A stretch of DNA of 36,962 bases from a bacterium (GCA_018222765.1 JAAEZT010000033.1:1-36962), one strand, 5' to 3'. Shown: positions 25,402 through 36,764, numbered from the stretch's first letter. Notes: generated by a model not told the origin, from the sequence alone. Numbers and translations are program-made.

Positions 25402-25413
25402 TCCGCCGGTTGG

Positions 25414-26823
25414 CTACGCCAGAAGTTCCTTGATGACCTTACCCCCGAATTGGGAGAGCTGTTTGTAGCGGCCGGCGTGGAAGTAGGTAAGCTTGTTGTC
25501 GTCGAGGCCCATGAGGTGGAGGAGGGTGCAGTGGAAGTCGCGAATGGGGTGGACGCATTGGACGGCTTGGGCTCCGATGTCATCGGTCGCGCCGACGATG
25601 CCGGGCTTCACGCCGCCACCGGCCATGAGCATGGTCATGGCGTCGGCATTATGGCCGCGACCGATGGAGTAAACACCTCCGCGTTTGTTGTTGTCGGGCG
25701 TGCGACCGAATTCGCCGCTCCAGATGACGAGAGTGTCGTCGAGCATGCCGCGTTGTTTGAGATCGCGGATCAGGGCGGCGACGGGTTTGTCTACAGCGGC
25801 GATACGTGAGGAATGTCCGCGCTCTAGGTAGTCGTGGCTGTCCCAACCACCGGCGAAGATTTGCACAAAGCGGACGCCTTTTTCGACGAGGCGGCGGGCC
25901 ATGAGGCATTGGCGTCCGAAGTCGTGGGTGATCTTGTTATCCATGCCATACATGTTGCGGACGTGCTCGGGTTCGCCGTCGAGATCGACGACTTCTGGGA
26001 CTTCCATTTGCATGCGGTAAGCGAGTTCATACGACTCCATACGCGCGGCAAGGTCGGCATGTTCGGGATGCCTGCGGGCGTGTTCGTCATTGAGGCTTGC
26101 GAGGGCATCGAGCGCGGCGCGTTGGTGGTCGCGTGATTTGAAAGGCTGTGATTCGAGATCGAGAAGCGGGGAGCCGGTGGGGCGAAGAGCGGTGCCTTGA
26201 TAGAAGGCGGGGAGAAAGCCGTTGGACCAGTTTTTGGAGCCGCCCTGAGGGAGGGCCATTTCGGTCATGACGACGTAGCCGGGGAGGTTTTGATTTTCGG
26301 AGCCAAGTCCGTAGGTGGCCCAGGCACCGAGAGCGGGATCAGCACCGAGCCGGCTGCCGGTGTTCATGTGAAAGAGGGCCTCGGGGTGGTTGAGGGACTC
26401 GGCTTGGCAGCCACGGTAGTTGCAGAGTTCGTCGGCGACGTAGGGATCGGCGAGGTGTTGCCACTGGTCGCACATATCGATGCCGTTGGCTCCGACCTTG
26501 CGGAATTTGAAAGGGCTACCGACGTAGAATTGGTATTGCCCTGCGGCGAGGCCGCGGTCGTTCTTGGATTCTGTTTTGTGGAGCTCGGTAAGCTTTGGCT
26601 TGGGGTCGAAGGTGTCCATGTGCCCGGGGCCGCCTTCCATGAAGAGCATGATGACGTTTTTGGCCTTGGGTTCGCCCATAGGTGGTTTGGGTGACATGGG
26701 CCCAGCTTCCTTGGCAAGCAAGTCGGTCATCGCGACGGAGCCGATGGATGCGCCGAGGCCGTAAAGGAACTCACGACGTGAGTGCGCGTCGGAGAGGGGA
26801 CGGGAGCAGAGTGGTGATTTCAT
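25414..26823 (-). CDS. Tat-exported DUF1501 protein
   Basis: A 469-residue DUF1501 protein, related to the alkaline-phosphatase/sulfatase fold. The start carries a Tat signal (SRREFLYGLGASIGSVA). Conserved blocks include MEGGPGHMDTFDPKP, SLNHPEALFHMNTGS, FAGGWDSHDYLERGHSS, WSGEFGRTPDNN and GRGHNADAMTMLMAGGG. In Planctomycetota and Verrucomicrobiota such genes almost always follow a DUF1549/DUF1553 gene, as here: the gap is 24 bases. The pair is thought to act on the cell surface or in the periplasm in glycan use, but the reaction is unknown. No residue is obviously missing. Confidence 0.9.
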   Translation of the reverse strand: MKSPLCSRPLSDAHSRREFLYGLGASIGSVAMTDLLAKEAGPMSPKPPMGEPKAKNVIMLFMEGGPGHMDTFDPKPKLTELHKTESKNDRGLAAGQYQFYVGSPFKFRKVGANGIDMCDQWQHLADPYVADELCNYRGCQAESLNHPEALFHMNTGSRLGADPALGAWATYGLGSENQNLPGYVVMTEMALPQGGSKNWSNGFLPAFYQGTALRPTGSPLLDLESQPFKSRDHQRAALDALASLNDEHARRHPEHADLAARMESYELAYRMQMEVPEVVDLDGEPEHVRNMYGMDNKITHDFGRQCLMARRLVEKGVRFVQIFAGGWDSHDYLERGHSSRIAAVDKPVAALIRDLKQRGMLDDTLVIWSGEFGRTPDNNKRGGVYSIGRGHNADAMTMLMAGGGVKPGIVGATDDIGAQAVQCVHPIRDFHCTLLHLMGLDDNKLTYFHAGRYKQLSQFGGKVIKELLA

Positions 26824-26847
26824 GGCGTCAGGAGAATAAGGGTTGAT

Positions 26848-29673
<2,826 letters not shown>

Positions 29674-29762
29674 CCAGAGAGAGATTTTTGAGGTGGTAAG
29701 GTTGCTAGCTACAGTTATTTACCAGAACCTTGCGTTCTATGAGGAAGAAACTGTCCGACAGC

Positions 29763-30251
29763 TTATCTTTTTTCAAGTGACTGCAGAAAATCTGCGACCT
29801 TGGGGCTTTTCTCTTCCGGGGCCCAGGGGGCGAAGTTCTTGTCGGTGGTGGGATCATAGGGGCCGATTTTGATTTCGAAGATCACAGTATCGGGCCTTTT
29901 GATAATCATGCCGTGCCAGAGGCCGGGTTCGAAATCAATGAGGGGATTTTGGGGGGTGAGGGCGATGCGGTCGAGGATTTCGCCTGACTCGCTGAAGACG
30001 AGAAATTCCAGTTCACCCTTGAGCAGGCAGAGGGATTCGGTGGCGTGGGGGCGGGGATGCCGGTGGGGGCGGATGTAGGTGCCAGGCTGGAGGAAGTTGA
30101 GGAGGCGCTGGACTTGGGCTTCCTGGCTTCGCTGAACCGGCATGATCATGCGTCGGCGCGGGCTTTCCCGGGAGGCCTTTTTGCCGGTCTCGAGGAGATC
30201 GGGTGTGAGACGGAAGAGGTCGCCGGTGGGATTGGGCAGGGCGTTGGGCAT
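29763..30251 (-). CDS. WbuC-family cupin metalloprotein
   Basis: A 162-residue cupin. VQRLLNFLQPGTYIRPHRHPRPHATE supplies metal ligands H63, H65, possibly H69, and E72 on the first cupin block; H113 in EPGLWHGMI lies on the second. The R-x-N-FLQPGTYIRPHRH pattern is that of WbuC-family proteins, often found near O-antigen genes. Here it is beside the mS38-like and hisG genes rather than a polysaccharide cluster. The start ATG at 30251 is the only good one. The substrate is unknown. Confidence 0.83.
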   Translation of the reverse strand: MPNALPNPTGDLFRLTPDLLETGKKASRESPRRRMIMPVQRSQEAQVQRLLNFLQPGTYIRPHRHPRPHATESLCLLKGELEFLVFSESGEILDRIALTPQNPLIDFEPGLWHGMIIKRPDTVIFEIKIGPYDPTTDKNFAPWAPEEKSPKVADFLQSLEKR

Positions 30252-30280
30252 GGATGATCAATACGATATTTCGGGGCACG

Positions 30281-30308
30281 AGAAAACCGCCGAGTTTTCT
30301 GCGGCGGT
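30281..30308 (-). terminator. Terminator after the mS38-like gene
   Basis: On the minus strand ACCGCCG (30308-30302) pairs with CGGCGGT (30292-30286) around a nine-base loop, then TTTTCT. It lies about 50 bases after the mS38-like stop and before the WbuC-like gene. Confidence 0.75.
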
Positions 30309-30358
30309 GCTACTGGCAGAAGGGTGCGGTCTGCCGGACCGAATATCAGCAAGTCAGC

Positions 30359-30463
30359 TTATGACTTGTAGCGAAGGCGCTTCTTGTGGCGATTTGCCTT
30401 CATGCGCTTACGACGCTTATGCTTGCTGATCTTGGTCTTACGACGCTTTTTCAGGTTACCCAT
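30359..30463 (-). CDS. 34-residue AURKAIP1/COX24 (mS38-like) ribosomal peptide
   Basis: A very short, highly basic protein ([20 protein letters not shown]... ending RLRYKS), with 20 Lys/Arg of 34 residues. The pattern [12 protein letters not shown] then NRHKKR matches the AURKAIP1/COX24 domain of mitochondrial ribosomal protein mS38 and its short bacterial relatives. In bacteria that carry it, it is a small-subunit ribosome component. The leader (30464-30485) is A/C-rich with one G in 22 bases and no Shine-Dalgarno sequence. It is too short for most gene finders. It lies between hisG and a terminator. Confidence 0.88.
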   Translation of the reverse strand: MGNLKKRRKTKISKHKRRKRMKANRHKKRLRYKS

Positions 30464-30526
30464 AATTCGTGGTGGTTGTTAAGTTCTGCGGGTTTAAGGA
30501 ACCGCAATTCCGTTAAAGTTTTTTGC

Positions 30527-31402
30527 TTAGAGAACGATCTTGTTAAGAGGGTATTCGATAATGCCCTCGGCTCCCAGTTCTTTGAGATCCGGGATGATCG
30601 AGCGGGCGATGCTTTCGCAGATGATGGTTTCAATGGCGACCCAACCTTCTTCGGCAAGCCGGGAGACAGTCGGGCGGCGCAGGGAGGGGAGTTTTTCGAG
30701 CACGGCGTCCAGATTAGCTTCCGGGAGGTTGGCTTTGAGGCCGACTTTGTCGCGGGCTTCGAGGGCCCCTTTGATCATCATGACCATGCGCTCCATTTTA
30801 GCGCGCTTCCAGTCGTCGGCAAAGGCTTCCTTGCTGGCGTAGAAGTGGGGGAAGGAGGAAAGGAGTTCGTCCACGATGCGCAGTTTATTGGCGCGGAGGG
30901 AAGACCCGGTCTCAGTGACATCGACGATGGCGTCGACGAGATCGGGGACTTTGACTTCGGTCGCTCCCCAGGAAAATTCGACATTCGCGGTGACGCCTTT
31001 TTCTGCGAGGTAGCGGTTGGTGATTTCGAGTCCTTCAGTGGCGATGTGTTTTCCTTCGAGATCTTCGACCGTCTTGATGGGGGAATCTTCGGGGACAACG
31101 AGGACCCAGCGGGTAGGACGGGTCGTGGCGCGGGAGTAGGGAAGCTCGGCGAGGTCGACGAGATCGACATCGTGCCCATAGGCCCAATCGAGTCCGGTGA
31201 TCCCGCAGTCAATGAAACCCTGATCGATGTAGCGCGCGATTTCCTGGGCCCGAATCATGTAGATATCCAGACCATTATCGTCCGAAGAAGGACGAAGTCC
31301 GCGGTCCGAGGTGTAGATATTGTAGCCAGCCTTTTCAAGAAGCCGTAGGGTTGGATCTTGCAGGCTACCTTTCGGCAGGGCGATTTTAAGTGAGTTCTCC
31401 AC
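30527..31402 (-). CDS. hisG: ATP phosphoribosyltransferase, long form
   Basis: The first enzyme of histidine biosynthesis, joining ATP and PRPP. At 291 residues it is the long homohexameric form with a C-terminal ACT-like regulatory domain (about 215-291), usually feedback-inhibited by histidine; no hisZ is needed. LKIALPKGSLQ is the standard start and DIVDVTETGSSLRANKL the PRPP-binding block. The frame is open to 31819, but the extra 139 residues are Arg/Pro-rich shadow of serS; the GTG at 31402 is the real start. No other his gene is adjacent. The 206-base gap to serS shows no clear promoter. Confidence 0.93.
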   Translation of the reverse strand: MENSLKIALPKGSLQDPTLRLLEKAGYNIYTSDRGLRPSSDDNGLDIYMIRAQEIARYIDQGFIDCGITGLDWAYGHDVDLVDLAELPYSRATTRPTRWVLVVPEDSPIKTVEDLEGKHIATEGLEITNRYLAEKGVTANVEFSWGATEVKVPDLVDAIVDVTETGSSLRANKLRIVDELLSSFPHFYASKEAFADDWKRAKMERMVMMIKGALEARDKVGLKANLPEANLDAVLEKLPSLRRPTVSRLAEEGWVAIETIICESIARSIIPDLKELGAEGIIEYPLNKIVL

Positions 31403-31608
31403 GTGGGGCGGCGGTTTTACCCGCGAATTTGTGGGAAGCAAGTATTTTGAGCGATTCCTGCTCTGGAGTGGCTGAAAGTAGCCTGATTTTTGGCTTCGGG
31501 AGGCGGGCAAATAATGCCGGGGAGGTCTTTGTAAAAGGGGGCGCAAACCCGTCCATTGGCAGATTTGACGATAAAAGCAGAGCGTTCGGGTTCCGAAAAG
31601 AGAGACCG

Positions 31609-32874
31609 CTAGAGGGTGTCCGATCCGTAATACGGCTGGAGGGCCTCGGGGATGTTGACGGCGCCGTCGGCGGTTTGATGTTGCTCGACGAGAGCGACGA
31701 AGAGACGGGGCAGGGCGGTGCCGGATCCGTTGAGGGTGTGGCAGAAGTGGTTTTTGCCTTCGGCATCTTTGTAGCGGAGCTTCATGCGGCGGGCCTGATA
31801 GTCGCCGAAGCTCGAGCAACTTGAGACTTCGAGATATTTTCCCTGACCGGGTGCCCAGACCTCGATGTCGAAAGTTTTCTGGGATCCAAAGCCTACGTCG
31901 CCAGTGCAGAGTTCGATGACTTGATAGTGCAGACCAAGTTCTTGGAGTGCTGCTTCGGCATGACCGGTGAGTTCCTCGAGGAGAGCAAATGATTGGTCGG
32001 GATGAACGATCTGGACGAGTTCGACTTTGTCGAATTGGTGAGTGCGGATGATGCCTCGATTATCGCGTCCGGCACTTCCTGCCTCACGACGGAAGCAGGG
32101 AGTATGTCCCGTCATTTTGATGGGAAGATCGGCTTCGGCGAGGAGAGTGTCGCGGTAGAGGTTCGTGATGGGAACTTCGGCAGTCGGGATGAGAAACATC
32201 TCGTTGTTTTCGATCCCGTACATGTCGTCCTCAAACTTGGGAAGTTGAGTGGTGCCCACCATGCACTCACGCCTTACGACGTGAGGGACGTTGACTTCTT
32301 CGTAGCCGTGTTTGCGGGTTTGAAGATCGAGAAGGTATTGGATCAAGGCGCGCTGAAGGCGGGCTCCCTTGTCGCGGTATACCGCAAAACCCGAGCCCGA
32401 AATGCGGGCACCGTCATCGAAGCTGATCATGCCGTGTTTTTCGGCAATCTCGAGGTGGTCTTTAGGTTTAAGGAGGGCTTGTTTTTCTCCCCAGGTGCGG
32501 ATGACGGGATTGGCTTCCTCGTCGGCTCCGACAGGGCAATTTTCGTGCGGGAGATTGGGGATGTTGAGCAGGAGCTCTTCCTGACGCGCGGCGGCCTTCG
32601 AGCCCTCGTCGTCGAGCTTTTTAATCTCGTCGCCGATCTTTTTGACTTCGGATTCGATGGCCGATGAATCTTCGCCGTTGGCGCGGAGTTTTCCGATCTC
32701 CTTGGAGGTTGATTTACGCTGCGATTGGAGCGCTTGTTTTTCGGTTTCGTTTTTGCGACGGGTCTCGTCGCAGGCGAGGACTTCGTCGATGAGATCAGCC
32801 GAGCCATCGTGACGATTGGCGAGGCGTTCTTTGACGATGTCGGGGGTTTCGCGGATGAGCTTGATGTCGAGCAT
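31609..32874 (-). CDS. serS: Seryl-tRNA synthetase
   Basis: Class II aminoacyl-tRNA synthetase of 421 residues. The N-terminal MLDIKLIRETPDIVKERL begins the long antiparallel coiled-coil arm (to about residue 105) that grips the long variable arm of tRNA-Ser. Motif 2 is GHTPCFRREAGSAGRDNRGI, with the serine-binding THQFDKVE, and motif 3 lies in GSGTALPRLFVALVEQHQ. Length is normal. A tRNA-Ser gene is also in this window at 36872. The leader between the ABC exporter and serS contains two hairpins, so regulation by attenuation is possible. Confidence 0.96.
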   Translation of the reverse strand: MLDIKLIRETPDIVKERLANRHDGSADLIDEVLACDETRRKNETEKQALQSQRKSTSKEIGKLRANGEDSSAIESEVKKIGDEIKKLDDEGSKAAARQEELLLNIPNLPHENCPVGADEEANPVIRTWGEKQALLKPKDHLEIAEKHGMISFDDGARISGSGFAVYRDKGARLQRALIQYLLDLQTRKHGYEEVNVPHVVRRECMVGTTQLPKFEDDMYGIENNEMFLIPTAEVPITNLYRDTLLAEADLPIKMTGHTPCFRREAGSAGRDNRGIIRTHQFDKVELVQIVHPDQSFALLEELTGHAEAALQELGLHYQVIELCTGDVGFGSQKTFDIEVWAPGQGKYLEVSSCSSFGDYQARRMKLRYKDAEGKNHFCHTLNGSGTALPRLFVALVEQHQTADGAVNIPEALQPYYGSDTL

Positions 32875-33208
32875 GGAAGATCTTGGTGAAAGGTTTCGGA
32901 GAACTCCTGACCGCGATTACCCGATTTTTGCCTGAGTGGCAAAGGTCTATTAGTGATATTTCAAAGGGGAGAGATAGTCGCTTGCTGGGGATAGAAGAAA
33001 GCGGCTCCGAAGACCAATCCAGAGCCGCTTTGCACAAAGCCAGGATGCGCTCATTCGAGCAAAATCTGGCGGCGCCGGGGCGCTGCTCGAATAACGTTGC
33101 TGGATTCGCGATTTTGTCTCCGGATTTGCAAATAATTTGGCGAAAATCGGCCAACCCCTGTGGCTCAAGGGAAAGCGGGAGAGAGACAATTTGTCGCGCC
33201 TGAAAAAC
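32875..33208 (-). other. Structured intergenic region upstream of serS
   Basis: This 334-base stretch, read in the minus direction, holds two strong hairpins. First comes a 9-bp stem, ATTCGAGCA (33053-33061) with TGCTCGAAT (33084-33092), enclosing a GC-rich inner part with GGCGCC. Then comes a 10-bp stem, AAAGCGGCTC (33031-33022) with GAGCCGCTTT (33007-32998), followed by CTTCT. A small TTTGCC/GGCAAA hairpin (32927-32943) lies nearer serS. The second hairpin may end the ABC exporter transcript. A small RNA or serS leader attenuator is possible. No protein-coding frame is convincing. Confidence 0.5.
32990..33031 (-). terminator. Probable terminator of the ABC exporter transcript
   Basis: On the minus strand a perfect 10-bp stem AAAGCGGCTC/GAGCCGCTTT with a 14-base loop is followed by CTTCTATCC. 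The tail is only moderately T-rich, so efficiency is uncertain. Confidence 0.6.
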
Positions 33209-34924
33209 TTACTTAATTGAGCTCGCGAGTTCGGCAAATGGACCGTCATTTTCGAGTAATTCCTCGTAGGTTCCCTCCTCGATCAGGCGTCCTTTCCCGA
33301 AAACATAGATTTTATCAGCGTTCTGGATCGTCGAGAGACGATGAGCGACCACGATGGAGGTTCGGTTCTTCATCAACTCGTCTAAAGCCTGTTGAATCAG
33401 TAACTCAGTTTGATTGTCTACCGAAGCGGTGGCTTCATCGAGAAGAAGGATCGGGGGGTCTTTGAGGAGGGCTCGGGCGATGGAAAGGCGCTGTTTTTCG
33501 CCACCGGAGAGCTTCACGCCGCGCTCGCCGACGTTGGTTTCGAGTTGTTCCGGCAATTCCCGCACGAAATCAGCGGCGCGGGCGGCTTCGAGGGCTTTCC
33601 AAAGGTCGTCATCGCTGGCATTTCGGTCGGCAAGGGCGAGGTTCTCGCGGACGGTGCCATTGAAGAGGAAGGCTTCCTGCGTGACGTAGCCGATCGAGGC
33701 GCGGAGGGAGTTTTTAGCCAAGGTGTTGAGTTCCTGTCCGTCGATGGAAATTGAGCCGGAGTCGTATTCGTAAAAACGGCATAAGAGATTGACGATAGTG
33801 GACTTACCCGCCCCGGTGGAGCCTGCGAGAGCGATGGTTTGTCCACGGGTAGCCTGAAGGGAGACATTGTGCAGCGTGGGTTGGTCTTCGTCGTAAGCGA
33901 AACTGACGTCGTTGAAGACAACATCGCCCGTGACAGGTTGGGCGAGGGGAGCTCCACTGGCAGCCTCGGGTTCGTCTTCGGAGTCAAGAATTTCAAAGAC
34001 CCGATCGGCTGCAGCCCTTGAAGATAAGGCCATTTGGTTGAGTTGGTGCAGCTTGCTGACGGGCTCGTAGAACAGGGAAAGAAGAAGGAAAAAGGCGAGG
34101 AGATCGGGCAGTTTCATCTCGCCGGTCATCACCGCGTAACCGCCGAATCCCAAAACGAGGACATACCCGATCATATTAAGAAACGACATGCCCGGTGAGT
34201 AAAAAGCCCACCATTTCATGACCCGCAAGGTGGCTCGACGCATCGCATTGGATAGGTGGTTGAAGTGCAGATGCTCCTCTTTTTCAGCGGCATAGGCCTT
34301 GATCTGGCGGATTCCGGCGATGTTGTCGTGGAGAAGAGCGTTGAGATCAGAGGCGGACTCGCGTTGTTGCTTGTAGCGGTCGCGAGCATCCCGGGTGTAG
34401 ATCCAGGCCCCCAGCATCAGGAAGGGGACGGGGAGGGTGGCCCATGCGGCCACGCTGGCATTCATCCAATACATCGTGATTCCCACGGCCAAGATCTGGA
34501 TGACTGAAATCAGGCCCAATTCGATTCCGTCGATGAGGATGCGCTCCATTGCGGTAACGTCCTCGACGACCCGCGTCATGACATCACCGGTGCGACGCGT
34601 ATCGAACCATCGAAGCGGCAAACGTTGAATTTTTTGGTAGAGATCGGAGCGAATGTCATAGATGACACGTTGCTCGAAGTGGTTGTTGAGGATGATGCGG
34701 GCGCAATTCAGGGCATCTTTCAGGAAAAAACTCCCCAGTCCTAGAAAAACCCAGGGCATGAAGAGGTCGAATTGCTTGTTGGGAATGATTTCCCCCGTGA
34801 TGTGTCGTGTCACCAGCGGGAAAATGATCACCGACCCCGCCATAATGGCGGCGCAGAGGAACTGAGCCCCGCCCAGCATGGGATAGCGCTTTAAGTATGA
34901 AATGACCCGCAGAACGCTTTTCAC
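33209..34924 (-). CDS. MsbA-type ABC exporter (fused permease and ATPase)
   Basis: A 571-residue half-transporter with six membrane helices (residues about 1-310) and an ATPase domain. The Walker A motif is GSTGAGKST (about 365), the Q-loop lies in YVTQEAF, the signature is LSGGEKQR, Walker B is ILLLDEAT and the H-loop AHRLST. The coupling segments DTRRTGDVMTRVVEDV are typical of lipid A/multidrug exporters that act as homodimers. The substrate cannot be fixed. The start is a GTG at 34924 preceded by no clear Shine-Dalgarno sequence. It is divergent from the coiled-coil gene at 35083. Confidence 0.92.
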   Translation of the reverse strand: MKSVLRVISYLKRYPMLGGAQFLCAAIMAGSVIIFPLVTRHITGEIIPNKQFDLFMPWVFLGLGSFFLKDALNCARIILNNHFEQRVIYDIRSDLYQKIQRLPLRWFDTRRTGDVMTRVVEDVTAMERILIDGIELGLISVIQILAVGITMYWMNASVAAWATLPVPFLMLGAWIYTRDARDRYKQQRESASDLNALLHDNIAGIRQIKAYAAEKEEHLHFNHLSNAMRRATLRVMKWWAFYSPGMSFLNMIGYVLVLGFGGYAVMTGEMKLPDLLAFFLLLSLFYEPVSKLHQLNQMALSSRAAADRVFEILDSEDEPEAASGAPLAQPVTGDVVFNDVSFAYDEDQPTLHNVSLQATRGQTIALAGSTGAGKSTIVNLLCRFYEYDSGSISIDGQELNTLAKNSLRASIGYVTQEAFLFNGTVRENLALADRNASDDDLWKALEAARAADFVRELPEQLETNVGERGVKLSGGEKQRLSIARALLKDPPILLLDEATASVDNQTELLIQQALDELMKNRTSIVVAHRLSTIQNADKIYVFGKGRLIEEGTYEELLENDGPFAELASSIK

Positions 34925-35082
34925 GCCGCCAACTTGTCTTGGGCGCTCAATAAGGCAAGCGATGAGTCACTCGTGGCGGCCAGTTTTTAAGATTATTTCA
35001 GGGATCGTTGAATTTTCTGATTGCCGGATCACCACTGAAATCGGTAGCTTCCTTCAAACACCACCTCAACGACTCACACATT

Positions 35083-35862
35083 ATGGCACCCACCTTCGGC
35101 ACTCTAGCAGCTCTGATCCTCATTTTCGCGGCATTCGTCGCTAATAAAAACAAGGAAGCAATCGAGGAAACCAATTCAGTTATCGCAAGTGAAGAAAAGA
35201 AATTTGATCGTCAGACCGAGACCTTCGACGGCTTGGTCGCTGACATCGCTGGCTTGGTAACCGATAAGGAAGATGCCGACGAAGCCCGCGTAGCGAAGCA
35301 GAGCGATCTCGATAAGCAACTCGCCGAAAACAAAGCTACCCAAGCTGAACTTGCTTCCAAGAAAGCCGAAGCAGCTTCTATCGAAGAAGAGGTCGCCTCT
35401 GCCGAGGACAAGTTGAAAACAGTGGGTGACCCTCGTGATCTTGCTCCTAAGATTGAGGCCCTTAAGATGGCTGTTGCCGGACTGGAGGACGATGTCGCTT
35501 TGATCAACGCGCAGGTTTCCAAACTTCTCAGTGATAAGAAGACCACCGAGAGCCAGGCTACCGAGCTGAAAAGAGTTCTGAGCTACCGCACCAAGGGAAT
35601 GTCCCAGCCAACTCTTCGCACCCGGATTAATTCGGTCTTCCGTAATTACGGATTTGTGACTCTCGCTGGAGGCGATGCTGCCGGTGTCGTTGCCGGTTCC
35701 AAGCTGAGCGTTCTCAGCGATGGCGAGGAAATCGCCCAGCTTCGAGTGACAGCCGTTGAAGCCAATAGCTCTTCAGCCAACATCATTCCAAGTTCTCTCA
35801 AAGGAGATGCCTCAATCTCGATCGGCGATGTTGTCGTTCCCGTTGAGGCTGGCAAAAACTAA
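35083..35862 (+). CDS. Membrane-anchored coiled-coil protein, first of a paralogous pair
   Basis: The 259-residue protein has an N-terminal membrane anchor (FGTLAALILIFAAFVA), a long coiled coil rich in Glu, Lys and Ala (about 22-170), and a small beta domain at the C terminus (RTRINSVFRNYGFVTLAGG to ISIGDVVVPVE). The last part matches the next gene in its spacing of Gly-Val-xx-Gly and VEANSSSANIIP segments. The start ATG at 35083 is preceded by an A/C-rich leader lacking G, with ACGACTCACAC ending three bases before it. Codon use is rich in AAG and GAG. Probably a cell-envelope structural protein; no family name is recognised. Confidence 0.78.
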   Translation: MAPTFGTLAALILIFAAFVANKNKEAIEETNSVIASEEKKFDRQTETFDGLVADIAGLVTDKEDADEARVAKQSDLDKQLAENKATQAELASKKAEAASIEEEVASAEDKLKTVGDPRDLAPKIEALKMAVAGLEDDVALINAQVSKLLSDKKTTESQATELKRVLSYRTKGMSQPTLRTRINSVFRNYGFVTLAGGDAAGVVAGSKLSVLSDGEEIAQLRVTAVEANSSSANIIPSSLKGDASISIGDVVVPVEAGKN

Positions 35863-35907
35863 ATTTTTACTGACACACACCATTTAAATCCGACGACTTC
35901 ACACCAC

Positions 35908-36705
35908 ATGAAACTACTTTTATACATTCTCGCCGTTGCCGCTATCATTGCTGCTGGATTCTTCAGCTGGCAGGTCAAAGAGAAATACGCCGCGAAGATC
36001 TCCGCTCGGGATGAGATCAAGGGAACGAACAAGAAGCTCTCACAAAATATCATCGACAAGCAGGAAGAGAAAAAGGGCGCCGAGGCTGACAAGCAGGCTG
36101 CCATCGATCAGAAGGCAGAAGTGTTTGCCCAGTATGATTCTTCGCAAGCCCAAGGTAAGCAGCTCGGGCGAGATCTTGAAGTTGAGCAGGAGCGCTTCAC
36201 CGCTGCTAAAGCTCGCCAGGATGAGATCGCCAATATCATGAAGGAGATCAAGGAGTTGTTTCCTGATACCGAGATCGAAGACGTCCCCAAGGTGTTTGAG
36301 GACCTGCAGGCTACGAAGCGTAAGTTGGACAAGGAGTTCGAAGAGCAGGAAATCGTGAAAGAGGGACTTACCAAGGAAGTGGGTAAGAACAACGACGAAA
36401 TCAATCGTGTGGGTGCCAAAATTGCCGAGAGCCGAACCCGTGTTCTTGGAAATGATTTCCAAGCCACCGTGACTTCAGTCAGTAGTGAATGGGATTTCCT
36501 TGTCATTGCAGCTGGAGAAAAATCAGGTCTTGCCGGTGACTCCCGCCTTCTGGTTCAGCGTGGTGGCCGTCTCCTTGGCAAGGTGGCGATTTCCTCTCTC
36601 GAAGCCAATCAGGCAGTTGCCGAAATTGTTCCCGGATCACTTGCTCCAGGAGCGGTTATCCAACCAGGGGATCAAGTGATTCTTGAGAAGGTTAAGTCGA
36701 ACTAA
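35908..36705 (+). CDS. Membrane-anchored coiled-coil protein, second of a paralogous pair
   Basis: A 265-residue paralogue of the upstream gene. An N-terminal anchor (LLLYILAVAAIIAAGFF) precedes a coiled coil (about 25-180, with DKQEEKKGAEADKQAAIDQ) and a C-terminal beta domain (FQATVTSVSSEWDFLVIAAGE to AEIVPGSLAPGAVIQPGD). The gene follows 45 bases after its neighbour and has the same type of leader: ACGACTTCACAC ending three bases before the ATG. A terminator follows at 36734. The pair is probably cotranscribed and abundant. The function is unknown; a scaffold or envelope-spacing role is only a guess. Confidence 0.8.
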   Translation: MKLLLYILAVAAIIAAGFFSWQVKEKYAAKISARDEIKGTNKKLSQNIIDKQEEKKGAEADKQAAIDQKAEVFAQYDSSQAQGKQLGRDLEVEQERFTAAKARQDEIANIMKEIKELFPDTEIEDVPKVFEDLQATKRKLDKEFEEQEIVKEGLTKEVGKNNDEINRVGAKIAESRTRVLGNDFQATVTSVSSEWDFLVIAAGEKSGLAGDSRLLVQRGGRLLGKVAISSLEANQAVAEIVPGSLAPGAVIQPGDQVILEKVKSN

Positions 36706-36733
36706 TTTCGAAACATCCCAGAAAATCTTAATG

Positions 36734-36764
36734 AAAAAGGCGATCCGATCGGGTCGCCTTTTTT
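36734..36764 (+). terminator. Terminator after the coiled-coil gene pair
   Basis: AAAAAGGCGATCC (36734-36746) pairs with GGGTCGCCTTTTT (36751-36763) with one G-T pair around GATC, and ends in a run of six T. It is 28 bases past the second coiled-coil gene stop. Confidence 0.93.

Noticed and set aside
30386-31348. A 320-residue plus-strand open frame opposite hisG
   Set aside because: It mirrors hisG codons and also crosses the mS38-like gene; it has no recognisable motif.
31403-31819. A long open upstream extension of hisG, adding about 139 residues
   Set aside because: The extra part is Arg/Pro/Leu-rich, resembles no protein, and overlaps the real serS in another frame. The GTG at 31402 gives the standard hisG N terminus.
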